Of a stretch of 64,000 bases of DNA, positions 14,979 through 23,625 are shown in pieces. Position 1 is the stretch's first letter; every line of letters begins with the position of its first letter. Made by a program: the position numbers and the translations under genes. The DNA is from Dyella lipolytica. GTDB taxonomy: Bacteria > Pseudomonadota > Gammaproteobacteria > Xanthomonadales > Rhodanobacteraceae. The notes beneath the pieces are model-generated. The model was not told where the DNA came from, searched no databases, and saw only the letters and a program-made list of their open reading frames with translations. The stretch spans positions 926,295-990,294 of the forward strand of contig NZ_BSNQ01000009.1 in assembly GCF_030160075.1 (NCBI RefSeq), written 5' to 3'.

Positions 14979-15536
14979 ATGCGCTTTAAAAATCATCGTT
15001 TAGGTTACCTGCTGGCGTGCAGTGCGTTGTCGCTGACCGCCATGTCTTATACGTGCACTGCATTCGCGACACCGGTCACTGGAACGGCAAAGGTCCACCT
15101 GACCCACGTGTTCGCGACGCTGCAGACCGGGCAGCCTGACCAGAAGCCGGAGGATATCGCCGCCTGCCGCAAGCAGGTATCGTCCGTGAACTCTCGGTAC
15201 CTGGGTATTCCCGTCAACACGCGCTATTCGATCGATGTACAAGCGTTGATGATGAGCGCATCGTCGATGCTGCCGTCTCCGCACGCTACAAAGCCGGTAA
15301 TGCTCACGATCAAACTCGCACCACTGGGCATTGCGGGGCAGTACGCGTTCGGCGCGTTCCGTCCTAGTGCGCTGCCGAACAATTATGTGTTGTTCTCGAT
15401 CGGCACCGATTTCAAGGGCGCCAAATCCTCGATCCTGGTTCTCAATGAGGGTAAGGCTTTCAACTGCCTGGTCAGCAGTGATGCATCGCCGTTCAACGGT
15501 GGCTTGAGCGAAAAGCTCGGGGTTGATCAGAAATAA
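14979..15536 (+). CDS. Secreted hypothetical protein
   Basis: Not recognised. The 185-residue product has a clear signal peptide (basic start MRFKNHR, hydrophobic LGYLLACSALSLTAMSYTC, cleavage near TAFAT). The mature part of about 155 residues is beta-rich with two cysteines (IAACRKQV; FNCLVSS) that could form a disulfide. It is expected in the periplasm or outside. The gene stands alone: a long spacer precedes it and a terminator follows it. Confidence 0.6.
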   Translation: MRFKNHRLGYLLACSALSLTAMSYTCTAFATPVTGTAKVHLTHVFATLQTGQPDQKPEDIAACRKQVSSVNSRYLGIPVNTRYSIDVQALMMSASSMLPSPHATKPVMLTIKLAPLGIAGQYAFGAFRPSALPNNYVLFSIGTDFKGAKSSILVLNEGKAFNCLVSSDASPFNGGLSEKLGVDQK

Positions 15537-15570
15537 GGCACAGGCACGCAGGTATGCTTCAATGGTACCC

Positions 15571-15627
15571 GTGAGGACTTGGCGCGCTGTGCTTTTGCAT
15601 AGCGCACCATCTCCTCACAGCTTTTTT
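15571..15627 (+). terminator. Rho-independent terminator
   Basis: An outer stem GTGAGGA/TCCTCAC encloses an inner stem GCGCTGTGC-TTTT-GCATAGCGC, followed by AGCTTTTTT. It lies 34 bases after the secreted-protein gene. Confidence 0.75.
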
Positions 15628-15777
15628 GTGATCGCGCTAATGTGAGGAGCGCGTCGTTGGCTAGCGGCCACCGCACACCGAGGCGTCAACCCACATCGAC
15701 CTTCGGACTTATCCGAAAAAGCCGGCACACTGTTCTCACTCAATGTGCCGGAAGGCCATCACACGGACACGCGCGGT

Positions 15778-16110
15778 TTATCCACCCAGCTCAGGGGTCA
15801 GCGTGTCGACGTAGTGATGCAGGAAGTAGATGGCGGCGTTTAGGCCGTTGAGCTGTACTGGATTGAGCGGCAAAAAACCGCCGCTTTCGCCGCTTTTCTG
15901 CTCTCGCTTGAAGGCGCTGTGCTTCTCCAAGATGCCTTCAATCACCGCCACGGCAAGTGCGGTGCCGGCCATGCGTGAAGCGTTGGTCAACCGCCTTTCC
16001 CGCTCCAAACTCAGTGGAAAGAGCGTGCCGTCGACCGATGAAGTGGATTTCGATTTCGGTTCGTTGCGAACCAAAAGGCGAGCGTGTGCCGTATGATCCC
16101 TGAAGGCCAT
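15778..16110 (-). CDS. Hypothetical 110-aa protein
   Basis: Not recognised. ATG at 16110 follows AGAGAG at good spacing; a TTG two codons upstream is less likely. The product is basic at its N-terminus (RDHTAHARLLVRNEPKSKS) with a later helix (MAGTALAVAVIEGILEKHSAF) and a C-terminal helix (LNGLNAAIYFLHHYVDTL). No membrane helix or signal peptide is clear. It stands alone between two spacers. Confidence 0.5.
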   Translation of the reverse strand: MAFRDHTAHARLLVRNEPKSKSTSSVDGTLFPLSLERERRLTNASRMAGTALAVAVIEGILEKHSAFKREQKSGESGGFLPLNPVQLNGLNAAIYFLHHYVDTLTPELGG

Positions 16111-16433
16111 GATCAACTCTCTATTAGTTGGTTGTGGTTTAGCGGGTCGTGGGAGTTACCGCTCTCGCGACCCGCGCTTCTCCAAGCATTGCTGCATGGG
16201 TCATCGGCGATTACACATTTACAAAGCGCGCCGGTGACTGTGTGACGCTAACAAGCCGCGTCACGGCTGTATGTAGGATTTGTATAGCGCGTGTTGTGCG
16301 TGTGGTTTAGTGTCGTCCGCTGGTGTACGTACGACAACAAACGGGCATCTTCACCCCGTTAAAGCCACGACGTCAGTGCTCGGCACCATGGCAAGTCTTC
16401 ACCTGCGTGCTGTCGCTAGCGAAGCCACCGCAA
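16111..16433. other. Intergenic region with a long stem-loop
   Basis: No gene is evident. A hairpin with arms GCGGGTCGTGGGAG and CTCTCGCGACCCGC (16142-16176, one pair mismatched and one a wobble) lies about 30 bases upstream of the hypothetical gene at 16110. It could sit in that gene's leader. The remainder shows no motif I can name. Confidence 0.4.
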
Positions 16434-17420
16434 TCAAGACTTCCATTCCTCGGTGTAGGCAAAGCGCGTGGGTCGCAGCGACATGTATTGCACGACGCGT
16501 GGTCGTTGTGCGCGGTTCGGACTGCTGCCATGCGGCAGCAGGTGATGCCAGATGATCATGTCGCCGCGCTTTGCGGCAACCGGCTTCATCGTCAAGGTGT
16601 GCCTCGCATGATTTTGCATAGTGACACCTGCGGGAACGCTTTTTAGCCACTGCTTCACCGTGCGATGAAAGCCCGGCACGCAGCTGAATGCCCCCTGGTC
16701 TTCAGCAACGTCGGCGAGATACAGGATGCCCTGCAAGTCAAAGCAGTGCGGCTCGGCGAGCGTAGCGTCCCAGTGCAAATGCGGTCCGGGAAACCGCCAG
16801 TTGTCGCGCTCCGGCGGATTGAATCCGCCTTGGTCGATGGTTACCCAAAGATCTTCGCGCCCCCACAGTTGGGCATGGGCTTTATGAATACGTGGCGCGC
16901 GACGATTGGCTACTAGCGCTGGATGTCGCAGTAGCGGCACCCAGATGGAATGGCCCAGCGCTTCGCGATACCAGGATTTCGGGTCGTCGCGGTCCATTCC
17001 TAAAAAATCGTAGACGGCCATCTCTGCGATTTCCGCCGCTTCCGCGCTGATCGCGTTGCGCAGGATGACGTAGCCATGCTCGTGCCAGTGTGCAAGGTCG
17101 TCCGCACTCAGGCCTTCGACGTGGTCGAGATTGCCGACTTCGGCGCCAACGGTCTCGCCTGCGAGTGCACGCCGCAAGCGATTGAGCGAGGCTTCGTTCA
17201 GTTCGCCGCCATTGCGCTCCCATATCCAGGCTTCGAATTGCGCATAGCTGGGTTGCTGGTGGTGCAAATAACGCAGGGTTTCCAGCACATTAAGACGCAA
17301 GCCAGCCAGCAACGTCTTCACGACGTCCTGCGGTAGTGGCGCAACAGATCCCGGCGCGCACTCGCAAGCCCAGTAAGTATGCAACTCCTCGATACCAAGA
17401 CTTGTCCCCGTCTCGATCAT
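16434..17420 (-). CDS. Phytanoyl-CoA dioxygenase (PhyH) family protein
   Basis: A 328-residue Fe(II)/2-oxoglutarate oxygenase of the PhyH family. The iron ligands are visible as HWD in GPHLHWDATLAEP and the distal His in LLPHGSSPNRAQRPRVVQY, whose Arg would hold 2-oxoglutarate. The N-terminal 90 residues are helical and carry no catalytic motif. GAGGAG precedes the ATG at 17420. Substrates in this family range from fatty acyl-CoA to small natural products, so the substrate cannot be assigned. No pathway neighbours are present. Confidence 0.85.
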   Translation of the reverse strand: MIETGTSLGIEELHTYWACECAPGSVAPLPQDVVKTLLAGLRLNVLETLRYLHHQQPSYAQFEAWIWERNGGELNEASLNRLRRALAGETVGAEVGNLDHVEGLSADDLAHWHEHGYVILRNAISAEAAEIAEMAVYDFLGMDRDDPKSWYREALGHSIWVPLLRHPALVANRRAPRIHKAHAQLWGREDLWVTIDQGGFNPPERDNWRFPGPHLHWDATLAEPHCFDLQGILYLADVAEDQGAFSCVPGFHRTVKQWLKSVPAGVTMQNHARHTLTMKPVAAKRGDMIIWHHLLPHGSSPNRAQRPRVVQYMSLRPTRFAYTEEWKS

Positions 17421-17785
17421 CCGTGCTCCTCACACCTTCAAAAATAATGGCAACGTCCGCTTCGCGTCGAAAGCGGGCCTTAAACGCCTGGGCTGATCGC
17501 GGACACTCGCGCCATTACTGATGCCCCCTGCAATCATCTTACGCCAACATCTGTTCTCGAAAACGAACGCCGCAGCGTTTCCCACGACAGGGTTGTGTTT
17601 ACGTTCTTGCAGTAAGCGGCTGCTTTACTGCAGCAAGCGGTGTGTGTAGGCCTCGCCCGCGCACATACACTGTCTGTGCCACATCACCACAGACCATCCA
17701 TGACGTTGATCTGCCTGCTTAGTTCGCATCCTGCACAGCACCCGTCCTGTGCATTTCATCATCCAAACGTAGCTAGGAGTTACCC
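17421..17785. other. Intergenic region
   Basis: Between two divergent genes. It holds one copy of the GTCCGCTT-N7-AAAGCGGGC type palindromic repeat (17455-17478), and otherwise promoter-sized sequence in which I see no clear operator. TAGGAG precedes the ATG at 17786. Confidence 0.4.
17455..17478. repeat. GTCCGCTT-type palindromic repeat
   Basis: GTCCGCTT-CGCGTCGA-AAGCGGGC, one mismatch from a perfect palindrome. Confidence 0.45.
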
Positions 17786-18343
17786 ATGAAAAACGTCAAT
17801 TCCGTTGTGCTTGCCCTGTGTCTGGTTCTCGGTGCCGACGGCGTCTTTGCGCAAGACAGCGGGATGGCCAAGGACACGATGCACAACGTAAGCGCCAGTG
17901 ATCACGCCATGGTGCCGAAGGAACTGATTGGCGCCTGGACGCTTGTCCGCTGCGACAATGTTTACCCCGACGGCCACCGCGTAGAGCTATACGGCCCTAA
18001 CCCGGAAGGTATGTGGCTTATCGATGCCCAAGGTGATTACATGATGCAGATTGTGCGGGCGAAGCGAATGCCATTCGCGGCGAACGACAAGTCCAAGGGA
18101 ACGGCAGACGAATACCGCGCTGCGTCCATGGATAGCAATGCCCACTACGGTCACATCAGCGCCGACGCGAATGCTATACACAGTCAGATCGTGCACGCAT
18201 CGTTCCCAAACTGGGATGGCAGGAACGGAGACTCGGGTTACACCATTAACGGCGATGAATTGACCTATCGCGTGGCCAAGCCGTCGAGCGGTGCGGCCGA
18301 AGGTGCCCATGGCGAAGTCGTGTGGCGACGCGTTCACTCCTAA
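17786..18343 (+). CDS. Secreted lipocalin-like protein (Lipocalin_5 type)
   Basis: A 185-residue protein with signal peptide (MKNVNSVVLALCLVLGADGVFAQ). The mature part begins LIGAWTLVRCDNVYPDG..VELYGPNPEGMWLIDAQGDYMMQIVR, the lipocalin-like DUF4242/Lipocalin_5 pattern in which a GxW strand opens an eight-stranded barrel. The end is GEVVWRRV. Such proteins bind small hydrophobic ligands, though most bacterial ones have no known ligand. It is monocistronic, followed by a strong terminator. Confidence 0.75.
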   Translation: MKNVNSVVLALCLVLGADGVFAQDSGMAKDTMHNVSASDHAMVPKELIGAWTLVRCDNVYPDGHRVELYGPNPEGMWLIDAQGDYMMQIVRAKRMPFAANDKSKGTADEYRAASMDSNAHYGHISADANAIHSQIVHASFPNWDGRNGDSGYTINGDELTYRVAKPSSGAAEGAHGEVVWRRVHS

Positions 18344-18373
18344 GAGCGTGCATCGAAGTCGCATAGGCTCAAT

Positions 18374-18416
18374 CGGGGTCAGGTTGGCTTCAAAAGTCCA
18401 ACCCGACCCCGGTTTT
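18374..18416 (+). terminator. Rho-independent terminator
   Basis: Arms CGGGGTCAGGTTGG and CCAACCCGACCCCG (one mismatch) with a ten-base loop are followed by GTTTT, 31 bases after the lipocalin-like gene. Confidence 0.75.
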
Positions 18417-18515
18417 GACGATCAACCCGAGAAGGAAAATCCCGTTACGTTCACTTCCATGTTGTGTGCGCAAGGTGCGCTGACTTCCCCTCTCGATAGA
18501 GCACACCATTCTTGA

Positions 18516-19685
18516 TCAGGTGCCCGGTACGGCGACCCAAGCTGAGCAACCATCCGCGTTACATGCCCTCACCGCCGCTGGATATGTCAGCTCTTTGATG
18601 CCACCCGGATAATGAATTTCATAAGCGAAGTACTGCAGGGCAGTACCACTGTAATTTATCTGCCCGGTTCCGCGGTTTTCGACTTGATAGTAGGCTGCCC
18701 CGGCGACGGCATTCCATTCGGCATATACATACGTCCATGCCGCGGATTGTGGTACCGCCACCGTTCTTACATTGGTCGGTACAGTCGGCGTCAATGGCAA
18801 CGTGCCATCTTTAATTTGCAAGCCTATAGACGTGTACGCCTGCAGCAGCGTCGGCAGCCCACTCACTCCTGTCGTGCTTGGATTCGCCCAAAGGAAGGGC
18901 ATAAGCAGAATGACGGATTGGTCGAACTCGGCAGCAGAAAACATCACCGACGGCGTATCTGGCGTGTTATCGACGATGCCCCCCTCCGCGGCCTGAGGTA
19001 CCAGGATGGTCCGCTGTGTACTGAGGTTTACATAGCCTTCAAACTGGTCAAAAGCAGAAATATAAGCACTGTCCTTGAGGGAGTATTCATCCATGCCGAC
19101 CCAGTTGAACAGTTGGATGCCATGGGCGGCGCGTGCGTAGCCGCTGCTGAAAATCGCCGCAATCGGGAAGTTGGTGGTATTGGCGTTGTTGTGAATGGTG
19201 TTTATCGCATTGACCAGGGCCGGGTTAGCGGCACCGTTTACGTCGCCGAGACCGCAGCCATCGGGTTCGTCCACCGGATAGAACGCCGCCACTGTGCTGG
19301 CGCTTGGATTATTGGGAACCAGGTAACCGTTAGCGATAAGCTGATTAACGAATGTCGCAAACGTCGACGAGGACGTCGACAAGGTTCCATAGGGACAGCC
19401 CACGCCTGGCGCTGTATTTGTAAATAGAAACGGACCTACTCCAACGATCGCTTTAATGCCGTATTGCTTGTCCGTAGCAAGCTCCGCCAAGATGTCCGAT
19501 GTTGCTTGGTTAACATCACTGACATAAACGCCAACAAACGTGATGTTTGTGTGGTTGTAGTTCGCGCTTACATAACCATTGTTTGCGAAGTAACCAAAGT
19601 ATTGGAGATGTTGCTGGGCGGCGGCGGGCAGAGCCGCTGTCATGGTCGCAAGGGCACATGCTGTCAGTGCCGTAAGTTTTCTCAT
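18516..19685 (-). CDS. Secreted TIM-barrel-like protein with C-terminal FN3-like domain
   Basis: A 389-residue exported protein (signal peptide MRKLTALTACALATMTAALPAAAQ). The main domain has repeated strand-turn units typical of glycoside-hydrolase-like barrels: YFGYFAN at the start, GIKAIVGVGPF, VAAFYPVDEPDG (acidic pair at a strand end), FNWVGMDEYS and RTILVPQAAEGG. The last 90 residues (VYAEWNAVAGAAYYQVENRG ... VRACNADGCSAW) look like a fibronectin type III module. A hydrolase acting on extracellular glycan is plausible but no family is certain. It lies alone. Confidence 0.6.
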   Translation of the reverse strand: MRKLTALTACALATMTAALPAAAQQHLQYFGYFANNGYVSANYNHTNITFVGVYVSDVNQATSDILAELATDKQYGIKAIVGVGPFLFTNTAPGVGCPYGTLSTSSSTFATFVNQLIANGYLVPNNPSASTVAAFYPVDEPDGCGLGDVNGAANPALVNAINTIHNNANTTNFPIAAIFSSGYARAAHGIQLFNWVGMDEYSLKDSAYISAFDQFEGYVNLSTQRTILVPQAAEGGIVDNTPDTPSVMFSAAEFDQSVILLMPFLWANPSTTGVSGLPTLLQAYTSIGLQIKDGTLPLTPTVPTNVRTVAVPQSAAWTYVYAEWNAVAGAAYYQVENRGTGQINYSGTALQYFAYEIHYPGGIKELTYPAAVRACNADGCSAWVAVPGT

Positions 19686-20257
19686 CACCATATCATTTCC
19701 TTTTGAGTACAGTCAGAGTGAAGGTTCGTTCTTTCGATATCCTGGCGAATCAGCGGGGTTCTTTGCTGACTGCCTAGACCTGGTTGTCATCAGTGATTTT
19801 TAAGTTCGCAGCGCACCTCTGGCTGCAAGCGTGCTGAGCCGATGCACTTTTAAGTGCGGCAAAGAGAAACGTGCGATCCCCTGATCCCATCGACACCGAG
19901 ACGTACCGTATAGCAACTTACATGATTAGAAATGACGATCAGGTACCGATTTGTGGCATTTAGCAGAGCACTTTGATGCAAAACGTATAGCCGTCCAGCG
20001 TAAAGAGATCGCATTCATTCTTTACCCATGATCGCAGTCAGCAATTCGCGGATACATCGCCTTGATGGCGCTGAATTTGAATAATGCGATCCAAGCTGTG
20101 CACGCAGCTCCCTACTCTGCGCACCGCACATCTTACGAAATCCATTCCCTTCCCCTGTGACACAATTTTTACGGCGACAGGATCATTGGTAGCGTCCGAG
20201 AGCGTCCCTATTCCTGCAATTTATCCCAAGCATGTTGTACGTATGTAGCGAATTTTC

Positions 20258-20277
20258 TTGTAGGCCTTTCCCTACAA
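20258..20277. promoter_or_regulatory. Perfect TTGTAGG-N6-CCTACAA palindrome
   Basis: Seven-base perfect arms around CCTTTC, about 290 bases upstream of the DUF4124 gene. The shape suits a dimeric regulator such as a LuxR/NarL-type protein, but none is encoded nearby. Confidence 0.35.
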
Positions 20278-20421
20278 ATCAATAGACGCTATCGGGTGTC
20301 AACGGAATCGGCGGCGCATCAATGGGAGCAATTGGCTCTTATGAAGTTGCGTTGGAAATGGATTTTCTAGAGAGACCCTCCCTGACAAGGTAGCGCCGCC
20401 GCTTTAACTCCCGCGTCGAAT

Positions 20422-20445
20422 GTCCGCTTTCGATCCAAAACGGAC
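20422..20445. repeat. GTCCGCTTT-type palindromic repeat
   Basis: GTCCGCTTT-CGATCC-AAAACGGAC, one base off a perfect palindrome; the same element is perfect at 21372-21395. Confidence 0.6.
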
Positions 20446-20567
20446 CTTCGCATTCACAGATCCAACATTGGCTTTTACGTAGTCACCTTCGCGCCTTTTA
20501 GGTGGCACATTGCCAGCAAGGTATTTTCATCTGTAGAGTTGCGTGACGCAGAACTCAGGGGGAGCAG

Positions 20568-21305
20568 ATGCGCCGGTATCTATTTGTGATGCTGAGCTTG
20601 TTGACGATCACAGCTCACGGGCAAGCGATTTATAAATGCGCTCAGAAGGATGGGACCACGGCCTTTCAGGACAGCCCATGTCCTGGCGCGCCTAATGCGC
20701 CGCCCATGTCGCTGTCCAATCCAGACGCCGCCGCGCCGCCGGCCCGTTCATACGGAAGCACGCCAACGGCTGGCACAGCCACTGGCCGGCTAAGTCCGCA
20801 ACAGGCCCGGGCGTTAATCGATCAATTTATGCATGCGCATCAAGTCGACTCCGCGATGGCGGTAGCTAGACGATATGGGCAGATGGACTATTTTTCGCAA
20901 CGCAATGTCCAAGGCTCGCAATCGCCAACGTTGCCATCCCAACCACCGGGCGCATTGCAGCCACAAGGCGACCTATCGCCGCAGCAACGAGCGCAGTTGA
21001 AACAAGAGTTGGATGCTCTACAGACATCTCTGCAAACGCTTTCTGCGAAGAACGCTGCACCTGCACCACCAGGCCTACCGTCCGATGCTCACCAGTTGCC
21101 ATGGACATTGGTGTTTATGACCAATGCGGATGGATCAGTCTCGCCGCGTGGCCCCGTTCGCTATAACGGTGTCTCGTTCAGCGGACCTACTGAGAAGTTC
21201 ACGCATCAAGCGCTGTTCGCAGGCGTCGATCTCACTTCGATGCAGGGCCGTGGCTTGTGGGCCCATTTTGAAGGTCGCGTTCTCGTTATCGACAAGTTTC
21301 AATAA
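20568..21305 (+). CDS. DUF4124 domain secreted protein
   Basis: A 245-residue exported protein. After the signal peptide (MRRYLFVMLSLLTITAHG) comes a DUF4124 module (AIYKCAQKDGTTAFQDSPCPG), then a low-complexity Pro/Ala/Ser linker and a glutamine-rich helical stretch (LSPQQRAQLKQELDALQTSLQTL). The C-terminal part ends in WAHFEGRVLVIDKFQ. DUF4124 proteins are common periplasmic proteins of unknown function in this class. GGGGGAGCAG precedes the ATG. It is monocistronic with a terminator. Confidence 0.8.
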   Translation: MRRYLFVMLSLLTITAHGQAIYKCAQKDGTTAFQDSPCPGAPNAPPMSLSNPDAAAPPARSYGSTPTAGTATGRLSPQQARALIDQFMHAHQVDSAMAVARRYGQMDYFSQRNVQGSQSPTLPSQPPGALQPQGDLSPQQRAQLKQELDALQTSLQTLSAKNAAPAPPGLPSDAHQLPWTLVFMTNADGSVSPRGPVRYNGVSFSGPTEKFTHQALFAGVDLTSMQGRGLWAHFEGRVLVIDKFQ

Positions 21306-21327
21306 CGACTGCGCTTGAATGTGCATG

Positions 21328-21356
21328 AAGGCCTCGAATGAACTCGGGGCCTTTTT
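21328..21356 (+). terminator. Rho-independent terminator
   Basis: AAGGCCTCGA pairs with TCGGGGCCTT across ATGAAC, followed by TTTC, 22 bases after the DUF4124 gene. Confidence 0.8.
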
Positions 21357-21371
21357 CATTCTGCATTTAAG

Positions 21372-21395
21372 GTCCGCTTTCGACCCAAAGCGGAC
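21372..21395. repeat. Perfect GTCCGCTTT-CGACCC-AAAGCGGAC palindrome
   Basis: Nine-base perfect arms. Related copies occur at 17455, 20422, 24572, 32121 and 60257, all in spacers between genes. The 314-base spacer it lies in shows nothing else I can name. Confidence 0.65.
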
Positions 21396-21620
21396 GCTTT
21401 CGAACCGCGACAAAATTTCCTAATCGCGATTAGGGGTCGCTGTCGAAGCTAAGGACGAGAGATTCGTTCCAAGCGTCGCCCTGCTTGATGATGGCACTCG
21501 GACGCTGACCTGCTGCAGGGCCGCCTCGGAAAGATGAAAGGGCTAACGCGCCTTTTCTCTAAAACCAACTCAGCTGAATCCAATCAGTGGGGTTGCTGCA
21601 TCTAAGGGATTAAGACCGCC

Positions 21621-23177
21621 ATGTCGGCCGGTAACCCACAGAGAGCATCTTCCGTGATTAACCGCATCTCCGTCGTTCGAGCCACCACTCACGCGCTCCG
21701 ACTCGCCCCCTTATGCGCATCCCTTTCCCTGTTTTGCGCCGCGACTCCTTGCATGGCCACTGCGCCTGCAAACACACATCTGCCCGATACACCGGTTGGC
21801 CACCTCGCCGGCGAGCTGATCCAACATGCCAATAACGACAGCCCTGCGCAGATCACGCAATGGGTGCCTCATGTTCTATCGGCATCCATGGCTTCCGACG
21901 ACAAAGGGGCATTTGTCACGGACCTGGCTTCGGCGGCACGCGACAGCGGCGGCCTGGACGTGTTCGATGTACGCACCGACCCGCACCAGCCGGGGCTGCT
22001 CGAAGTTGCCGTCAAGGGACGTCGCAACGCACAGGCCGCGCTGTTCTGGCTGACCGCTGAGCCAGCGCATCCGGATCGGCTTGCGCAAGCGATGCTAGTC
22101 CCGATGGACAATCCGCTTTATGACGGCTGGCCCAAGAGTTCGGTATCGCATGCGGAGATGGGAAAACAGATACACGCCGTGCTGGATCGACTGGTAAGCG
22201 TGTCGGACTTCTCCGGTTGCGTGACCGTTTTCGATGGCGGCGAGACCGTGTTCGACGAATGCCGTGGCCTAGCCGATCGCAACTTCAACGTGCCGATCGA
22301 TCACCAGACGAAGTTCCACGTCGGCTCGATCGGCAAAATGTTCACCGCGGTCGCCATCGCGCAACTGGTCGAGGCCGGTAAGCTGTCGTGGAACGACACG
22401 CTGGCGAAGCTTGTTCCGGAATATCCCGATCAGGTGGCAGCGAAGAAGATCACCGTGTGGGAACTCCTGCACCATACGTCGGGCTTGGGCGATTTCATGG
22501 TGCCGGACTATTTCGAGCATTCCGAACGCTACGTCAACCCGGTGGACTATCTGGGGCTGATCGCCCGTCAGCCCAGGGTGGGCGAGCCGGGCAACGGGTT
22601 GAGTTACAGCAACGCCGGTTACGTGCTGCTCGGTCGCATCGTCGAAAACGTCTCCGGCGAAAGTTACTTCGACTATATCCAGCACCACGTCTTCGAACCC
22701 GCGCAGATGATATCCAGCGGCTTCGACAGCGAGGACGAGATCGTGCCTGGGCTTGCGGTCGGCTACTACCATGACGATGGGGTGTTCTCCCGTACGTGGA
22801 AGGCAAACTGGGTGCTGGGCGTCTACAAGGGCAGTCCTGCAGGCGGCGGTTATTCCACCAATGCCGACCTGTTGCGGTTCGCCGAAGCCTTGCACGGAGG
22901 CAAGCTGGTCAAGCCCACAACGCTGGCGAAGATGTTCGACGGCGAAGTGCCGAACGACGGCCCCGGTGCCATTGGAGCCGGAATCGACGAACGGCTCTCG
23001 CACGGTCGCCACATCCGTGGTCATCAGGGCGGCATCGAAGGCACGACGGCAAACCTGGAGATGGTTTGGGAAACCGGTGCGGTCGTGGCTCTGACCAGCA
23101 ACGAAGGGCCGTCGCAACACTGGTTGCTGGCCGAGGAGATTGCCGACTTGCTCGCCGCCGAAGGCACAAAAAACTGA
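21621..23177 (+). CDS. Serine hydrolase, class C beta-lactamase / D-aminopeptidase fold
   Basis: A 518-residue exported protein whose signal region follows a 35-residue N-terminal extension (APLCASLSLFCAATPCMA). After about 160 residues of unassigned sequence comes the beta-lactamase-related domain. Its marks are SxxK in HVGSIGKMFTAVAIAQL, YxN in LSYSNAGYVLLGRIV and HxG near the end (HIRGHQGGIEG). Family members hydrolyse peptides, esters or beta-lactams in the periplasm. Antibiotic resistance should not be inferred. The real start may be an internal Met nearer the signal region. Confidence 0.85.
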   Translation: MSAGNPQRASSVINRISVVRATTHALRLAPLCASLSLFCAATPCMATAPANTHLPDTPVGHLAGELIQHANNDSPAQITQWVPHVLSASMASDDKGAFVTDLASAARDSGGLDVFDVRTDPHQPGLLEVAVKGRRNAQAALFWLTAEPAHPDRLAQAMLVPMDNPLYDGWPKSSVSHAEMGKQIHAVLDRLVSVSDFSGCVTVFDGGETVFDECRGLADRNFNVPIDHQTKFHVGSIGKMFTAVAIAQLVEAGKLSWNDTLAKLVPEYPDQVAAKKITVWELLHHTSGLGDFMVPDYFEHSERYVNPVDYLGLIARQPRVGEPGNGLSYSNAGYVLLGRIVENVSGESYFDYIQHHVFEPAQMISSGFDSEDEIVPGLAVGYYHDDGVFSRTWKANWVLGVYKGSPAGGGYSTNADLLRFAEALHGGKLVKPTTLAKMFDGEVPNDGPGAIGAGIDERLSHGRHIRGHQGGIEGTTANLEMVWETGAVVALTSNEGPSQHWLLAEEIADLLAAEGTKN

Positions 23178-23256
23178 GTTCCGGAAACGGAAGGCGCGTC
23201 ACTCCATCATCTGTTACTAAAGCCGTCCGGCTCGATACACCCTCTGGAGCAAGACC

Positions 23257-23625
23257 ATGGATTACTTTTTGATTCCCCTCGTCGTGATGTCGGCCCCTGT
23301 GTTCATCATCTTGATCGTGCTGCGCTACAGCTACCGGCGGACACAGGCGCGTTACAACACGTTGCTGCAGCTGGCCGACAAGGGCGTAGCACTGACGCCG
23401 GAAGTGTTGCTTGAACCGCGCGTGGTCTATTGCGAGCGGCGCAGGGCGTTGGTGCTGATCGGTGGCGGTCTGGGACTGATAGCGATGTTTCTGGCATTGC
23501 CAGGCCAGCTTGATAACGGGCTGGGCATCGATCGGTTATGGGGTATCGGCCTGTTGCCGTTAATGACGGGTTTGGGTTACCTCGCCAGCTGGTGGTTGAA
23601 CCGACGCGGAGATGTGCGTGGCTGA
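23257..23625 (+). CDS. DUF6249-like membrane protein, ECF operon 2
   Basis: A 122-residue protein with an N-terminal membrane helix (FLIPLVVMSAPVFIILIVLRY), a cytoplasmic stretch YNTLLQLADKGVALTPEVL typical of DUF6249, and two more helices (ALVLIGGGLGLIAMFLAL; IGLLPLMTGLGYLASWWL). Function unknown. The gene overlaps the ECF sigma gene by 14 bases, so the three genes 23257-24507 form one unit. Confidence 0.75.
   Translation: MDYFLIPLVVMSAPVFIILIVLRYSYRRTQARYNTLLQLADKGVALTPEVLLEPRVVYCERRRALVLIGGGLGLIAMFLALPGQLDNGLGIDRLWGIGLLPLMTGLGYLASWWLNRRGDVRG

Larger units (their letters stand above)
19686..20567. other. Long intergenic region
   Basis: Nearly 880 bases without a supported gene. It holds a perfect TTGTAGG-N6-CCTACAA palindrome at 20258-20277 and one copy of the GTCCGCTTT..AAAACGGAC repeat at 20422-20445. 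The half near 19700 should contain the promoter of the leftward secreted protein. No riboswitch or RNA gene is recognisable. Confidence 0.4.

Noticed and set aside
22269-23120. Long antisense frame opposite the serine hydrolase
   Set aside because: It lies wholly inside a gene with SxxK, YxN and HxG motifs in order, and has no motif of its own; it is a high-GC shadow.
21621-23177. Antibiotic-resistance beta-lactamase
   Set aside because: The fold is shared with esterases and D-aminopeptidases, and no resistance-type context is present.
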